Source: an uncultured bacterium
Lineage (GTDB): Bacteria; Cyanobacteriota; Vampirovibrionia; Gastranaerophilales; Gastranaerophilaceae
Assembly: GCA_902795965.1 (NCBI GenBank)
Contig: CADBNI010000043.1
Location: 1 to 40,548, forward strand
DNA length: 40,548 nt
Direction: 5' to 3'
Of this stretch, positions 21,994 through 31,845 are shown piece by piece. The notes under the pieces are model-generated. The model was not told the origin of the DNA. It saw only the letters and a program-made list of their open reading frames with translations, and searched no databases. The position numbers were made by a program, and so were the translations under genes. Each line of letters opens with the position of its first letter. Position 1 is the stretch's first letter.

Positions 21994-22743
21994 TCACGCT
22001 TCCGTCACATCTTTGAAAACACCCGGTTTGAATACGGGCATCATTTCATTTTTTACTCTGTCGTGAGCTTTTTCCGGTGACATTTTCCAGTTTGTCGGAC
22101 AAGTTGAAAGAATTTCAACAAACCCGAATCCGAGTCCTTTAATTTGAACCTCAAACGCTTTTTTGATTGCTTGTTTTGCTTTTTTGATATTCGCAACCGT
22201 ATCCAAAGAAACCCTTGCCGAATATGCCGTTCCGTCACAAAGAGCAATGTGTTCGGCAATCTTTATCGGATAGCCGTAGTATTCTGTATTTCTTCCTGTC
22301 GGAGAAGTTGTAGTGACTTGCCCGACAAGCGTTGTAGGCCCTAACTGACCTCCCGTCATGCCGTATGTTGTATTGTTTATGCAAATTGCACTCAAATTTT
22401 CTCCGCGCAAAGCGGCATGCAAACTTTCCGCCAAACCGATTGACGCAAAATCACCGTCACCTTGATAAGTGAATACAAATTTGTCCGGTTGCGCTCTTTT
22501 TATACCCGTTGCTTCCGCTAATGCTCTGCCGTGAGGAGCTTCAAGAGAATCAACGTTCAAAAAGTCATAAACCGTAACCGAACAACCGATAGAAGCGACA
22601 AAAATCGTCTTTTCTCTCAGACCTAATTCTTCAAGCACTTCCGCAACAAGTCTGACGGCAACACCATGATCGCAGCCCGGACAGAACGAATATTTTGTAT
22701 TTTCCCTTAATGTTTCGGGTAATTTAAAAACCTGAACAGCCAT
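21994..22743 (-). CDS. korB: 2-oxoacid:ferredoxin oxidoreductase, beta (TPP-binding) subunit
   Basis: 249 residues. YSFCPGCDHGVAVRLVAEVL is the N-terminal cluster/CoA region, and GDGDFASIGLAESLHAALRG with NNTTYGMTGGQLGPTT forms the thiamine-diphosphate and magnesium site. Size and sequence fit the KorB group of four-subunit enzymes. Its start codon overlaps the korA stop as TAATG, so translation is coupled. Together with KorA it performs the decarboxylation of 2-oxoglutarate or a related 2-oxoacid; the exact substrate is not certain from sequence. Confidence 0.93.
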   Translation of the reverse strand: MAVQVFKLPETLRENTKYSFCPGCDHGVAVRLVAEVLEELGLREKTIFVASIGCSVTVYDFLNVDSLEAPHGRALAEATGIKRAQPDKFVFTYQGDGDFASIGLAESLHAALRGENLSAICINNTTYGMTGGQLGPTTLVGQVTTTSPTGRNTEYYGYPIKIAEHIALCDGTAYSARVSLDTVANIKKAKQAIKKAFEVQIKGLGFGFVEILSTCPTNWKMSPEKAHDRVKNEMMPVFKPGVFKDVTEA

Positions 22744-23807
22744 TACAGCACCTCGATTCTTGAAACTATTTCCTGAGCGGAAGGCGGAACTCCAACCCCT
22801 TTGTTTATAAGTTCAACAGGGCATGCTCCGTTGACGGCAAGTTTTACGTCATTAACCATTTGCCCCATATTTACTTCAACCGTAATAAATTTCTTAACTT
22901 TTCTTGAAAGTTCCGCCAATCGTTTTGACGGGAAAGGATAAAGGGTTATGGGTCTGAAAAATCCGACTTTCAATCCTTTTTCTCTCAAAATTTTCATCGC
23001 GGTCTTGACATTTCTTGAAGTACTTCCGAAACTTACAAGAACGATATCCGCATCTTCCGTATTAATTTCTTCCCAATCCGTTTCGTTTTCTTCGATTGCT
23101 TTATATTTTTCAAAGAGTTTTTCGAGAAAAACGCACTGATTATCGGCAAGCGGAGCATAAGAGCGAATAATCCTGCCGTCACGACCTTTTGCACCCGAAA
23201 GCGCCCATTTTGAATTGTCGATTTCGGGGTACGGGTAATCATAAAATTCAACGGGTTCCATCATTTGACCCAACAAACCGTCAGCCAAAAGCATGGTCGG
23301 ATTGCGATATTTTTGAGCAAGATAAAATGCTTTGTAAGTCAAATCAACGCATTCCTGAACCGTTGAAGGCGCGAGAACAATTAAGTTGTAATCTCCGTTT
23401 CCGCCGCCTTTGGTCGCCTGATAATAATCACCTTGAGAAGGATAAATATTACCGAGCCCCGGCCCGCCTCTCATAACACTGATTAATACAACGGGTAATT
23501 CATCAGCCGTAGCATAAGAGAGTGCCTCCTGCATTAAAGAAACAGCACATGAAGATGATGAAGTCATGGCTTTTACACCCGTAGATACCGCACCTATTAC
23601 CATATTTATTGCGGCAAGCTCGCTTTCCGCAGAAACATACCCTCTGCCAAGCTCCTGCATTTTGCCGCTCATAAATTCGCCTATTTCACTCTGCGGTGTA
23701 ATCGGATAGCCGAAATAACATTGGCAACCCGCCAAAACCGCAGCATTTGCAATAGCATAATTACCTTTTGTCAAAACTTTTTTACTTGTTAAACAATTAA
23801 CCGTCAT
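22743..23807 (-). CDS. korA: 2-oxoacid:ferredoxin oxidoreductase, alpha subunit
   Basis: 354 residues. GNYAIANAAVLAGCQCYFGY followed by PITPQSEIGEFM is the signature of the alpha (pyrimidine-binding) domain; SAESELAAINMVIGAVSTG with MTSSSSCAVSLMQEALSYA contains the conserved glutamate that activates TPP. The later VLVSFGSTSRNVKTAM-like segment is domain II. The stop overlaps the korB start and the ATG overlaps the korD stop, each as TAATG. It supplies reduced ferredoxin and acyl-CoA in an anaerobic metabolism. Confidence 0.94.
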   Translation of the reverse strand: MTVNCLTSKKVLTKGNYAIANAAVLAGCQCYFGYPITPQSEIGEFMSGKMQELGRGYVSAESELAAINMVIGAVSTGVKAMTSSSSCAVSLMQEALSYATADELPVVLISVMRGGPGLGNIYPSQGDYYQATKGGGNGDYNLIVLAPSTVQECVDLTYKAFYLAQKYRNPTMLLADGLLGQMMEPVEFYDYPYPEIDNSKWALSGAKGRDGRIIRSYAPLADNQCVFLEKLFEKYKAIEENETDWEEINTEDADIVLVSFGSTSRNVKTAMKILREKGLKVGFFRPITLYPFPSKRLAELSRKVKKFITVEVNMGQMVNDVKLAVNGACPVELINKGVGVPPSAQEIVSRIEVL

Positions 23808-24019
23808 TATCCTTTAAAAACCCCCGTAATTGCCAAATCGGGACATCTTGTCGCACACATTGCGCATGCCAGACATTCATGATTAGGATCGCAAAATTCA
23901 ACCGTATGATTTCCGAGGTTGTTGGTTTGTTGTCCGATTTTTATTAAATTTTTCGGACACTCCTTAATACACAAATAGCACGCTTTACATTTATCCCTGT
24001 CTATTTCTATATAATTCAT
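23807..24019 (-). CDS. korD: 2-oxoacid:ferredoxin oxidoreductase, delta (ferredoxin) subunit
   Basis: 70 residues with two [4Fe-4S] motifs: CKACYLCIKECP (Cys11, 14, 17, 21) and CLACAMCATRCP (Cys49, 52, 55, 59). It passes electrons from the KorAB active site to free ferredoxin. ATG24019 has a GAGG five bases upstream; the in-frame GTG at 24025 is part of that ribosome site. First gene of the operon; an extended -10 (TGA-TATAAT, minus strand 24047-24039) lies just upstream. Confidence 0.93.
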   Translation of the reverse strand: MNYIEIDRDKCKACYLCIKECPKNLIKIGQQTNNLGNHTVEFCDPNHECLACAMCATRCPDLAITGVFKG

Positions 24020-24038
24020 CTTCACCTCTCCTCCTTTT

Positions 24039-24047
24039 ATTATATCA
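24039..24047 (-). promoter_or_regulatory. Extended -10 promoter of the kor operon
   Basis: TG-A-TATAAT on the minus strand, 19 nt before the korD start with a strong ribosome site between. No good -35 is seen, as is usual with extended -10 elements. Confidence 0.55.
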
Positions 24048-24104
24048 CTTAAAGAAAAAAGGCAAACTTATTCTTTACTATTTGTAATATATTCGCTTAA
24101 CAGT

Positions 24105-24132
24105 TTGCACAAGTATATAATTCTGTTAAAAT
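24105..24132 (+). promoter_or_regulatory. Promoter of the giant coiled-coil gene
   Basis: TTGCAC (24105-24110), 16 bp, TAAAAT (24127-24132), then a 29-nt leader to the ATG at 24162. Confidence 0.5.
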
Positions 24133-24161
24133 AAAGAGGGATAAAAGAAAAGAGATAAAAA

Positions 24162-27100
24162 ATGGCACAAACTGTTGACGAAATTGCTGAATTATTAAAT
24201 AAAATGCGCGAAGATAACGAGCGCAGTAAAGATACTATTGAAAAAACATTGACTTCAATAGATAACAGACTTGAGTTTATTGAAGATGATGATGAGGCGG
24301 AAGAACTTATCAAAATGTATATTGCCGATTTGAAAAAATCGGTTGATAACAAATATTCCGATGCCACTGTAAAACTCGAAAAAATAAAAAGTCACTTTGA
24401 TGAAATTCTTAATAAACAAGCTGATGTTGCCCTCAGAAAAGATGTCGAAAGCCTTTCGGAAACATTTTTCTTAAACACAAGCGCAATTACGTCAGACCTT
24501 GCCGAACAAAAAAAAGCTCTTGAATATCTCAAAGGACATTTAATCGAAATTCAGGAAAGTTCGTACAACAAAGGTGAAATAGAAAACCTTTTTAAAGAAT
24601 TCAAAAAAAATCTTATTAGCTTAAACTCCGGAATTGATAAGGCTCTTGGTCAAACCGTTGATGTTTTGCGAAACATAAATATTACGGATACAATCAATGA
24701 AATTAACGGAAACTTTTCAAACATTTCATTGGAAATTAAAAAGGTTCCGGCACAAATAGCCAAAAATGATGAACGTTTCAGGCAGATGCTTTCCCTGCTG
24801 AACGAAAAAGTTGACGTTATTGCAACTTATTCTTCCAATTCGGAAATCCTTGACGATTTGAACGAACAGGTAACGGAAATAACTTCTGCTTTGGAAACTT
24901 TAAAGTCCTTTATTTCCGAAACTTATGACAGTACGGATAATTATTTCAGAGAAAAATTTTCTCAGCTTGAAAACGAATTTTCTTCCATAGTAACAGACAG
25001 TGATTTTTCAAAATTCAGAACCGATTTGGGAGATTTTGTCCAAAAAATTATTGATAATTCGGCAGCGTTAAATTCCGAACTCTCTTACAGTACGGAAAGA
25101 ATAGAAAGCATTTTAACAACCGTAAAAGCACTTGATTTTAGAGATGATTTTGAAAATATTGTAAGCAGAATCATTGAATTGAGAGATGCTTTTGAAGAAG
25201 GTCTACAACTAAATCATCAAAATATTGCATCTTCTATCATTGAATTATCAAAGAAATTCAACGACAGTTACGAAAAACAAGATGAACGCAGACGGGAAAT
25301 TTATTCCGATTTGAAAAATGATTTGGAGTCAATAACCGAAATTTTGAAAAACATTTCGGGCGATAATCTTACGGAAATTGTGAATACTCTTGAGGATAAA
25401 ACAAACAAAATTTCCGAAATTGTTTCATCTATCAATGAGAACAGCGACAATAATTATAACAGAATTATTAACAATTTTGATGACATAAAAGAAAATATCG
25501 GTCAGGTATCTTCTGATATCAGCGATTTGCAGGTTGAATTTAAAAACACCGCTAATGAAAATTCCGACAGGATTATTTCCGAGATTTCAGACATCAAAAA
25601 TACCGCTCACGAAAATTCCGACAAGATTATTTCGGAAATTTCCAATATAACAAATGTAATTAACGAAAATAACGAACCATCAGAAAAACTTTTGTGGGAA
25701 ATTTCCAACATTTCATCTGAGGTAAATGGTTTGCGTGATGAATTTCGTCAATCTTCTGCGGCTGATTTTCAAAATTCATCAAAAATTGTTGATGAAATTT
25801 ACAATATTTCGGACAGAATTGTTGATTTGCGAACAACAATAAATGAAACTCCGAATTTTGATATTGATGAAGTTAAACATCTTATTGAAGATTTGTCGGA
25901 AAAACTTTCAAACGATTTGGCAAGACAACGGGAACTTTTTACAAATCAAAGCTCCGACATTGAAAAACTTGAAAGTTTAAACACTCTTTTTGAAGATATC
26001 AAGAATATTGAAAATGTTTTACACGAACAATCCGATTTATTCAAAAATTCGCTTGACAACAATATTGCGGGAATTAGAAATTACATTGACGAAATTAACG
26101 ATAAATTAAACAGTTCGGGATTTGAAATCGGAAATCTGCAAAATATTCCGGAAGATATCAAAAATCTTGAACAAACCCTTGAACAACAAACTCAATCAAT
26201 TCAAACTTCGGTTGTTGAGGCTAATGACAGTATTAAAAATTATATCGGTGAAATTCGCTATTTAATTGAAAGCAACGACAATTCGGCTGAGAATTTCCAA
26301 GCAATAAATGAAAATATACATAGTTTGGAAAATATTTTAATTCAGCAATCAAACGGTTTGCAAAATTCCATAAGCGAACATATTGCCGAACTAAAAGAAA
26401 ATTTTAGCGAAATAAACAGCTCTTTTGAAAATTCAAGACTTGAAAATTATGAAAAGATTTCGGCTAAATTAAATGAAATCGAAGAACTGAATCGTTCTTA
26501 CGAAACTTCCGTTTCAACTCTGAACGTCAGCCTTGCCGAAGTTTTGCAAAGTATTTCAAATACACGGGAAAACAATACGGAACTTAACAATTCCGTTAAT
26601 AACGTTGTTGATTCCATAAATCACCTCATCTCAAGAATAAATGATGAAGAAAACAGATATAGCGAAGTTTCATCAGTTATTACGGCACTTTTGGAAATGA
26701 CTGCCAAAAAAGAAGACATTGCTGATATCGACAAAAGGCTTGATTCTTTTGATTATACGGAAAACTTGCAGCAAATTTCGGATAGAATTGATACTTTATC
26801 ATCAATTTTTGAAACTTCTTCAAGAACAAACTTTGAAAATCTGTCGGAAAAAATCGGCGGGATTTCGCAGGTTATTTCGGATTTCCAAAATGTTCTTGAA
26901 AATCAAACAGAAATTAATTCACTCAATTTAACCAATCATTTTGAAAAATTTCGCGAAGATTTGTCAAATATTTTAACCGTTGATGATTTTGCGGTATTTA
27001 AAACGAATTTTGAAGAATTTGTTCAAAATATTATTAACAATACGGATATTGCAAACGCAAATTCCGAAGCCGTAAAAGATGAAATCGCAAAACTCTTTGA

Positions 27101-30100
27101 AAAACTTGACAATATGAGTTTTAGTGAAGGTTTTCAAGATGTCAACAACAATATCGCAAGTATTAATTTGACAATAGACAACTTGGCATCGGAAGTCAGA
27201 ACGCTGAGCGATTTGTCGACACAAAAATATTCGGAAGTATTGGATAACATTTCGTTTGAACTTCAAAAAACCGCGGGCGAAATTTCCGATAAAATCAGCT
27301 CCGATAATGAACTCAATTTCGGCGATATTAAAGGAAATATCGACAATATTTCATCACAAATTTTTGATTTGAAAAACGATTTAACAAATTCGCACGATTC
27401 GTCTTTGTTTGCATTGTCGGCGAGGTTTGACAATCTTAAAACGAATTTTGAAGATATCACAAATTCGATTAATTCATTGAGTTCGTTGTTTGAAAATAAA
27501 TCAGATAATAACGTAAATCAAATTATTGACAATATCAGAGAAATTACGGCTCATGTTGAAGAATTGAAATATGAACTCAGCCAATCAGATTACGTTAATA
27601 AAATCTTGGACACCGTTAACGAACTTTCTTTAAAGGTAGATAATCTTGCGGATAACGAAGAATTGAAGGAAAAAATTTCTTCAATAAAAGATGCCGTTAC
27701 ACTTCTTTCTTCCGACATAAAGATGTCGCAAGAAGAATATTCCGATATCTTGAGAGTTAATAATGAAGAACAACTCAACAATTTATCCAATATTTCGGCT
27801 AATGTTGAAAGTATTAAATACCATATTGATGATACGGTTGAAAGTCTTAGAAATTACATAGAAGAACTTGACAATATTTCCAAAACATCTAACGCAATGA
27901 CAGAAAATACCGTTTCGGAAAAATTAATGGATTTGCAAACCATATTGTCTGATAATTCAAATTTATTTGAACAAAAATTTACGGATTTGGGTATTAAATT
28001 GCAAGAATTTGCCCACATTGTAGAAAACAGTAACTCCGATACCGAAGGTAAAATTTCGGCATCTTTGGACGAAATTTCCGCAATAAAAGATGAACTTCTG
28101 TCTTTGGATAATATTTTAAAATCATTCAAACTTTCAAATGATGAAAAATTGAATGAAACAACTTCCGTTTTGGATGCGGGTATTGAAAATATCGTATATT
28201 CAATAAATTCAATTAACGATAATATCAATAACGGAGTTGAAAATTCTCTGAAAGACGGAATTGCCTCATTAGACGAAAAATTCGCGGAAATTTCGGGAAT
28301 TTTGACAAATATAAAAGAAGAATTTTCTTATAATGATGCATTTGTTGATATTTCCGACAAAGTTTTGTCTTTAAGAGATGAGATGAAGCTCATCAGTACC
28401 GATATTATGCATATTTCGGAAATGAAAGCCGAAGAAATAATATCCGCTTTTGAACCCGTTAAAGAGGTTATGAAGGAGTTTACAAACTTTGAGTTTGATA
28501 AAGTCATATCTGATTTAAAATCTCAAATTGAGCTTTCTTTCATGAATTTGGGTGCTGATGTTAACGGTGAAATAGCTTCTAACGGCGAGTCTTTGAACAG
28601 ACTGGAACAGGCCTATAAAGAAACTTACGAAAAAATTTCATCAATAGAAGAATGTGTAAGTGAAAAGTTCCGCGAAGAAATTGAACTTTTAAATACCACA
28701 TTTGAAAAAGGAATTGTTGATTTAAGATACGGTTTTGAAGATAAGTTTGAAGATAAAATCAATGATATCAAAGCATATTTTGATATTGCATTTAATGATT
28801 CCAAAATTTATGATTCAATCGACAGTTTCAAAAACAATTTAGATGAAATTGACGACAGAATTCAAAATTCAATCTCAAGTGTAAAAACCGATTTGGACGA
28901 AATTAACACAAAACTTGATATTGCGGTTGCAAATTCCAATCAAAACGCTTTACAGGAAAGCCTTCAGCTAAAATTCAATGATTTGACCGACAGTAACAAT
29001 CAAATCAATGAAAAATTAGATATTCTGGCACTTAATGACAATAATGAAGAATTACAGTCAAGATTTGACGATTTGGAAGACTGTATTGATGATTACAGTG
29101 AACACATTTCAGCTCAAATTGCGTCAATAGATGACAAAATTGATGTCCTTGTTGCCGACAATGCAAACGAAGAAACTCAGCTTCGTTTTGATGAAATGCT
29201 TGAACTTCATAACAAAATTTCCGAAATTCTTTCGACATTGAACGAAAAAGTAACAACTATTGCAAATGACGATACCAAGACGGAAATTGTTGCAGAGATT
29301 AGCAGTATCAAAAATATATTGTTTGAACAGAAAAAATTCTTTGAAGATAATACTAACGAAAAATATTCGGAAATTGACACATATTTGAAAGATGTTCTGT
29401 CCAAATTAGACAGCGTTGATATTGACAAAAATACCGAAGATATCAAAGACTCCGTAATGCAGGCTATTGTATCTTTGACGGATCAAATTTCTTTCATTGA
29501 AGAAACAGAAGAAATTAAAGATTTTGTTGAAGAAAAAACCGACAAATTGAACGAAAAAATTACGGAAGTTCAAAAACAGTTGAAACAACTCACAAGCCCT
29601 GATGATGATTTTAATTACACATATACTTTACAAGATGTTGAATCCGATATCGCACGTTTGAGAATGTCAATCAACAATATGTCAAATTCTGATTTTGATG
29701 ATTTGAATGACGAAATCAAAAAGATTACAAATTCAATCGAAAACCTTGAATCTTCTCTGACTCAAGAACAAATAACCGATTTGAAGGACGATATCGAAAA
29801 ATTAAGTGAAGAAATTGTAAGTATAAGTTCAAGAACAAACAAACTGCTGCTTAATTCGGACGAATCCTATAAAGCTCTTAATGACGGACTTAATTCGTTC
29901 AGCGACACAATTTACAAACTTGAGGACAGAATTAATTATCTTGATAATACGGAAATTAACGAAAGATTGGAAAGAAAAATTGACAATATCCAATCTTTGG
30001 CATCAGCGTCAACAAATGCCGATAAAGTTTTTCATCAGGCAATGATGTATTTGGGTGAATGGGTTGATGCGACAACCGAAAGTATTTCATCCGTTTCCGA

Positions 30101-30482
30101 TAAAATTTCACAAATTCAAGATTATAAAAATCTTATTCCGAATAAAAATGACATTGTTAATGATGTTGTAAGTGATATAAAAGATTACACAGACGGAACG
30201 GTATTTGGTACAATACGCGAAATGATTCCCGATAACAAGGAAATTATCGACAGTCTTGAGGAAAAATTCAACAACCAGGAAGAATTGATTGACAGTCTTG
30301 ATCAAAAGATTACAAATCAGAAAGAACGCATTGAAAACCTTGAAAACAAAATCGAACAAATTTTGTCGATACTTGAAGAAAAAGATGATATGATATTAAA
30401 CAGAAAAGTCGATAAAATCGAAAAAATGTTATCAGGCTTAAATGCCAATATAGAAAAACTCACATCTTATGTTGAAGAATAG
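24162..30482 (+). CDS. Giant coiled-coil protein (2106 aa)
   Basis: A single intact frame encodes a very long, acidic, almost wholly helical protein with regular hydrophobic I/L/V spacing, rich in Asn, Ser, Asp, Glu, Lys and Ile. It has no signal peptide or membrane segment, only a few Cys and Trp. Internal repeats show growth by duplication: an 18-residue tandem (462-479 and 480-497, ENSD(R/K)IISEIS), three repeats of roughly 60 residues around 605-780 (LEQQTQSIQTS, LHEQSDLFKNS, LIQQSNGLQNS), and a distant duplicate of the block beginning DFSKFRTDLGDFVQ (about 282) at about 941 (DFAVFKTNFEEFVQ). It ends in KVDKIEKMLSGLNANIEKLT. A continuous coil this size would be roughly 0.3 micrometre long; a cytoplasmic filament or spacer is the likely role. 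No known family recognised. Overlaps the next gene by 14 bp. Confidence 0.85.
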   Translation: MAQTVDEIAELLNKMREDNERSKDTIEKTLTSIDNRLEFIEDDDEAEELIKMYIADLKKSVDNKYSDATVKLEKIKSHFDEILNKQADVALRKDVESLSETFFLNTSAITSDLAEQKKALEYLKGHLIEIQESSYNKGEIENLFKEFKKNLISLNSGIDKALGQTVDVLRNINITDTINEINGNFSNISLEIKKVPAQIAKNDERFRQMLSLLNEKVDVIATYSSNSEILDDLNEQVTEITSALETLKSFISETYDSTDNYFREKFSQLENEFSSIVTDSDFSKFRTDLGDFVQKIIDNSAALNSELSYSTERIESILTTVKALDFRDDFENIVSRIIELRDAFEEGLQLNHQNIASSIIELSKKFNDSYEKQDERRREIYSDLKNDLESITEILKNISGDNLTEIVNTLEDKTNKISEIVSSINENSDNNYNRIINNFDDIKENIGQVSSDISDLQVEFKNTANENSDRIISEISDIKNTAHENSDKIISEISNITNVINENNEPSEKLLWEISNISSEVNGLRDEFRQSSAADFQNSSKIVDEIYNISDRIVDLRTTINETPNFDIDEVKHLIEDLSEKLSNDLARQRELFTNQSSDIEKLESLNTLFEDIKNIENVLHEQSDLFKNSLDNNIAGIRNYIDEINDKLNSSGFEIGNLQNIPEDIKNLEQTLEQQTQSIQTSVVEANDSIKNYIGEIRYLIESNDNSAENFQAINENIHSLENILIQQSNGLQNSISEHIAELKENFSEINSSFENSRLENYEKISAKLNEIEELNRSYETSVSTLNVSLAEVLQSISNTRENNTELNNSVNNVVDSINHLISRINDEENRYSEVSSVITALLEMTAKKEDIADIDKRLDSFDYTENLQQISDRIDTLSSIFETSSRTNFENLSEKIGGISQVISDFQNVLENQTEINSLNLTNHFEKFREDLSNILTVDDFAVFKTNFEEFVQNIINNTDIANANSEAVKDEIAKLFEKLDNMSFSEGFQDVNNNIASINLTIDNLASEVRTLSDLSTQKYSEVLDNISFELQKTAGEISDKISSDNELNFGDIKGNIDNISSQIFDLKNDLTNSHDSSLFALSARFDNLKTNFEDITNSINSLSSLFENKSDNNVNQIIDNIREITAHVEELKYELSQSDYVNKILDTVNELSLKVDNLADNEELKEKISSIKDAVTLLSSDIKMSQEEYSDILRVNNEEQLNNLSNISANVESIKYHIDDTVESLRNYIEELDNISKTSNAMTENTVSEKLMDLQTILSDNSNLFEQKFTDLGIKLQEFAHIVENSNSDTEGKISASLDEISAIKDELLSLDNILKSFKLSNDEKLNETTSVLDAGIENIVYSINSINDNINNGVENSLKDGIASLDEKFAEISGILTNIKEEFSYNDAFVDISDKVLSLRDEMKLISTDIMHISEMKAEEIISAFEPVKEVMKEFTNFEFDKVISDLKSQIELSFMNLGADVNGEIASNGESLNRLEQAYKETYEKISSIEECVSEKFREEIELLNTTFEKGIVDLRYGFEDKFEDKINDIKAYFDIAFNDSKIYDSIDSFKNNLDEIDDRIQNSISSVKTDLDEINTKLDIAVANSNQNALQESLQLKFNDLTDSNNQINEKLDILALNDNNEELQSRFDDLEDCIDDYSEHISAQIASIDDKIDVLVADNANEETQLRFDEMLELHNKISEILSTLNEKVTTIANDDTKTEIVAEISSIKNILFEQKKFFEDNTNEKYSEIDTYLKDVLSKLDSVDIDKNTEDIKDSVMQAIVSLTDQISFIEETEEIKDFVEEKTDKLNEKITEVQKQLKQLTSPDDDFNYTYTLQDVESDIARLRMSINNMSNSDFDDLNDEIKKITNSIENLESSLTQEQITDLKDDIEKLSEEIVSISSRTNKLLLNSDESYKALNDGLNSFSDTIYKLEDRINYLDNTEINERLERKIDNIQSLASASTNADKVFHQAMMYLGEWVDATTESISSVSDKISQIQDYKNLIPNKNDIVNDVVSDIKDYTDGTVFGTIREMIPDNKEIIDSLEEKFNNQEELIDSLDQKITNQKERIENLENKIEQILSILEEKDDMILNRKVDKIEKMLSGLNANIEKLTSYVEE

Positions 30483-31845
30483 ACTTATCTCTGATTTAAA
30501 AAAAATTACAAACGACGTATTGGATACGTTGGAGGAGTGCTATGCTTATGCTCAAGATGCTTCAAATTTAAAAAGTATAAGCAATCTTCCCGATGCGGTT
30601 GTATTTGTGCAATCCGTTGAACAAATACAAAAAATCCTCAAAATCGCCTCAAAATACAAAATTCCCGTTATATGCAGAGGTGCGGGAACTAATGTTGTAG
30701 GTTCATGCGTTACGGAACACGGCGGAATTGTTTTGAATTTCTCTAAAATGAATAAAATCATTGAGATTAATCGTGAAAATATGACCGCAACGGTTCAACC
30801 GGGAGTTGTTGTAGGAGATTTGCAAAAAGAAGCCGAAAAAGTCGGTCTGTATTACCCGCCCGATCCGTCAAACCTTGCCGTTTCCACTGTCGGAGGAAGT
30901 ATTGCACAATCCTCGGGCGGTGCAAAATCTTTCAAATACGGAACTACAAAAGATTATGTTATAAATATGAAAGTCGTTCTTGCAAACGGTCAAGTTATTG
31001 AAACGGGTTCAAACACCATAAAAAACGCTACGGGTTACAATCTTAACACGCTTTTTGTCGGTTCTGAAGGTACACTCGGAATTGTAACGGAAGCAACCCT
31101 CAAACTTATTCCGAAACCTCAAACAAAAAAAGTCTTTATGGCATATTTTGATACGGTTAAAGATGCCGTTTTCGCGGTAAACAGAATTATTGAACAGCAA
31201 ATTTATCCCGCATGTATTGATTTTATGGATAAAAATGCGATAGTAACCGTTGAAAAATTTTATCCCGCAAACCTTTTAACCGATAAAGAATCCGCACTTG
31301 TTATTGAAGTTGACGGACTTGAATGTTCAATGGAATATCAGGAAAATCTTATTGTCAAAATTCTTGAAAAATCTAATGCATCAGCCATTCAAGCCTCACA
31401 TAACGAAGAAGAATACAACAGGATTTGGACGGCAAGAAGATCTTCAATGGGTGCTTGTACAAAGTTAAAACCGAATGTAACGACTGATGATGTGATTGTT
31501 CCGCGCGAAAATCTTGCGGAATTGGTTTTGGGTATAAGAGAAATTTGTACAAAACATAATCTTGAAGTTTGTATGGTCGGACACGTAGGTGACGGAAGTA
31601 TTCACCCTCAAATTCCGATAGATTATAATGATGAGGACGAATACAAAAGATATAAATCGGCAAAAAGTGAAATTTATGATTTGACCGTAAAATTGGGGGG
31701 AATTTTGTCGGGCGAACATGGTATCGGTACGGTAAAACGCAACGATATCAAACGGGTTGTAAACCCAATGGCACTTGAATGCATGCGCCAAATCAAAAAA
31801 ACATTTGACCCCGAGAATATCCTAAATCCGTATAAGATATTTTAA
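30469..31845 (+). CDS. glcD: GlcD/D-lactate dehydrogenase-type FAD-binding oxidoreductase
   Basis: 458 residues of the vanillyl-alcohol oxidase-type FAD family. The FAD-binding part has VICRGAGTNVVGSCVTEHGG, YYPPDPSNLAVSTVGGSIAQ, NATGYNLNTLFVGSEGTLGI; the C-terminal substrate domain has VGHVGDGSIHPQIP with the metal/substrate histidines and GGILSGEHGIGTVKR. Such enzymes oxidise 2-hydroxyacids (glycolate, D-lactate, 2-hydroxyglutarate) to 2-oxoacids. The partners GlcE/GlcF are absent here. The start lies 14 bp inside the coiled-coil gene, so the two are co-translated. The stop overlaps that of the convergent outer-membrane gene. Confidence 0.9.
   Translation: MLKNRLISDLKKITNDVLDTLEECYAYAQDASNLKSISNLPDAVVFVQSVEQIQKILKIASKYKIPVICRGAGTNVVGSCVTEHGGIVLNFSKMNKIIEINRENMTATVQPGVVVGDLQKEAEKVGLYYPPDPSNLAVSTVGGSIAQSSGGAKSFKYGTTKDYVINMKVVLANGQVIETGSNTIKNATGYNLNTLFVGSEGTLGIVTEATLKLIPKPQTKKVFMAYFDTVKDAVFAVNRIIEQQIYPACIDFMDKNAIVTVEKFYPANLLTDKESALVIEVDGLECSMEYQENLIVKILEKSNASAIQASHNEEEYNRIWTARRSSMGACTKLKPNVTTDDVIVPRENLAELVLGIREICTKHNLEVCMVGHVGDGSIHPQIPIDYNDEDEYKRYKSAKSEIYDLTVKLGGILSGEHGIGTVKRNDIKRVVNPMALECMRQIKKTFDPENILNPYKIF

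Noticed and set aside
24068-24367. 99-residue Ser/Ile-rich minus-strand frame at the start of the coiled-coil gene
   Set aside because: Antisense shadow of the coiled coil; covers the coiled-coil promoter.
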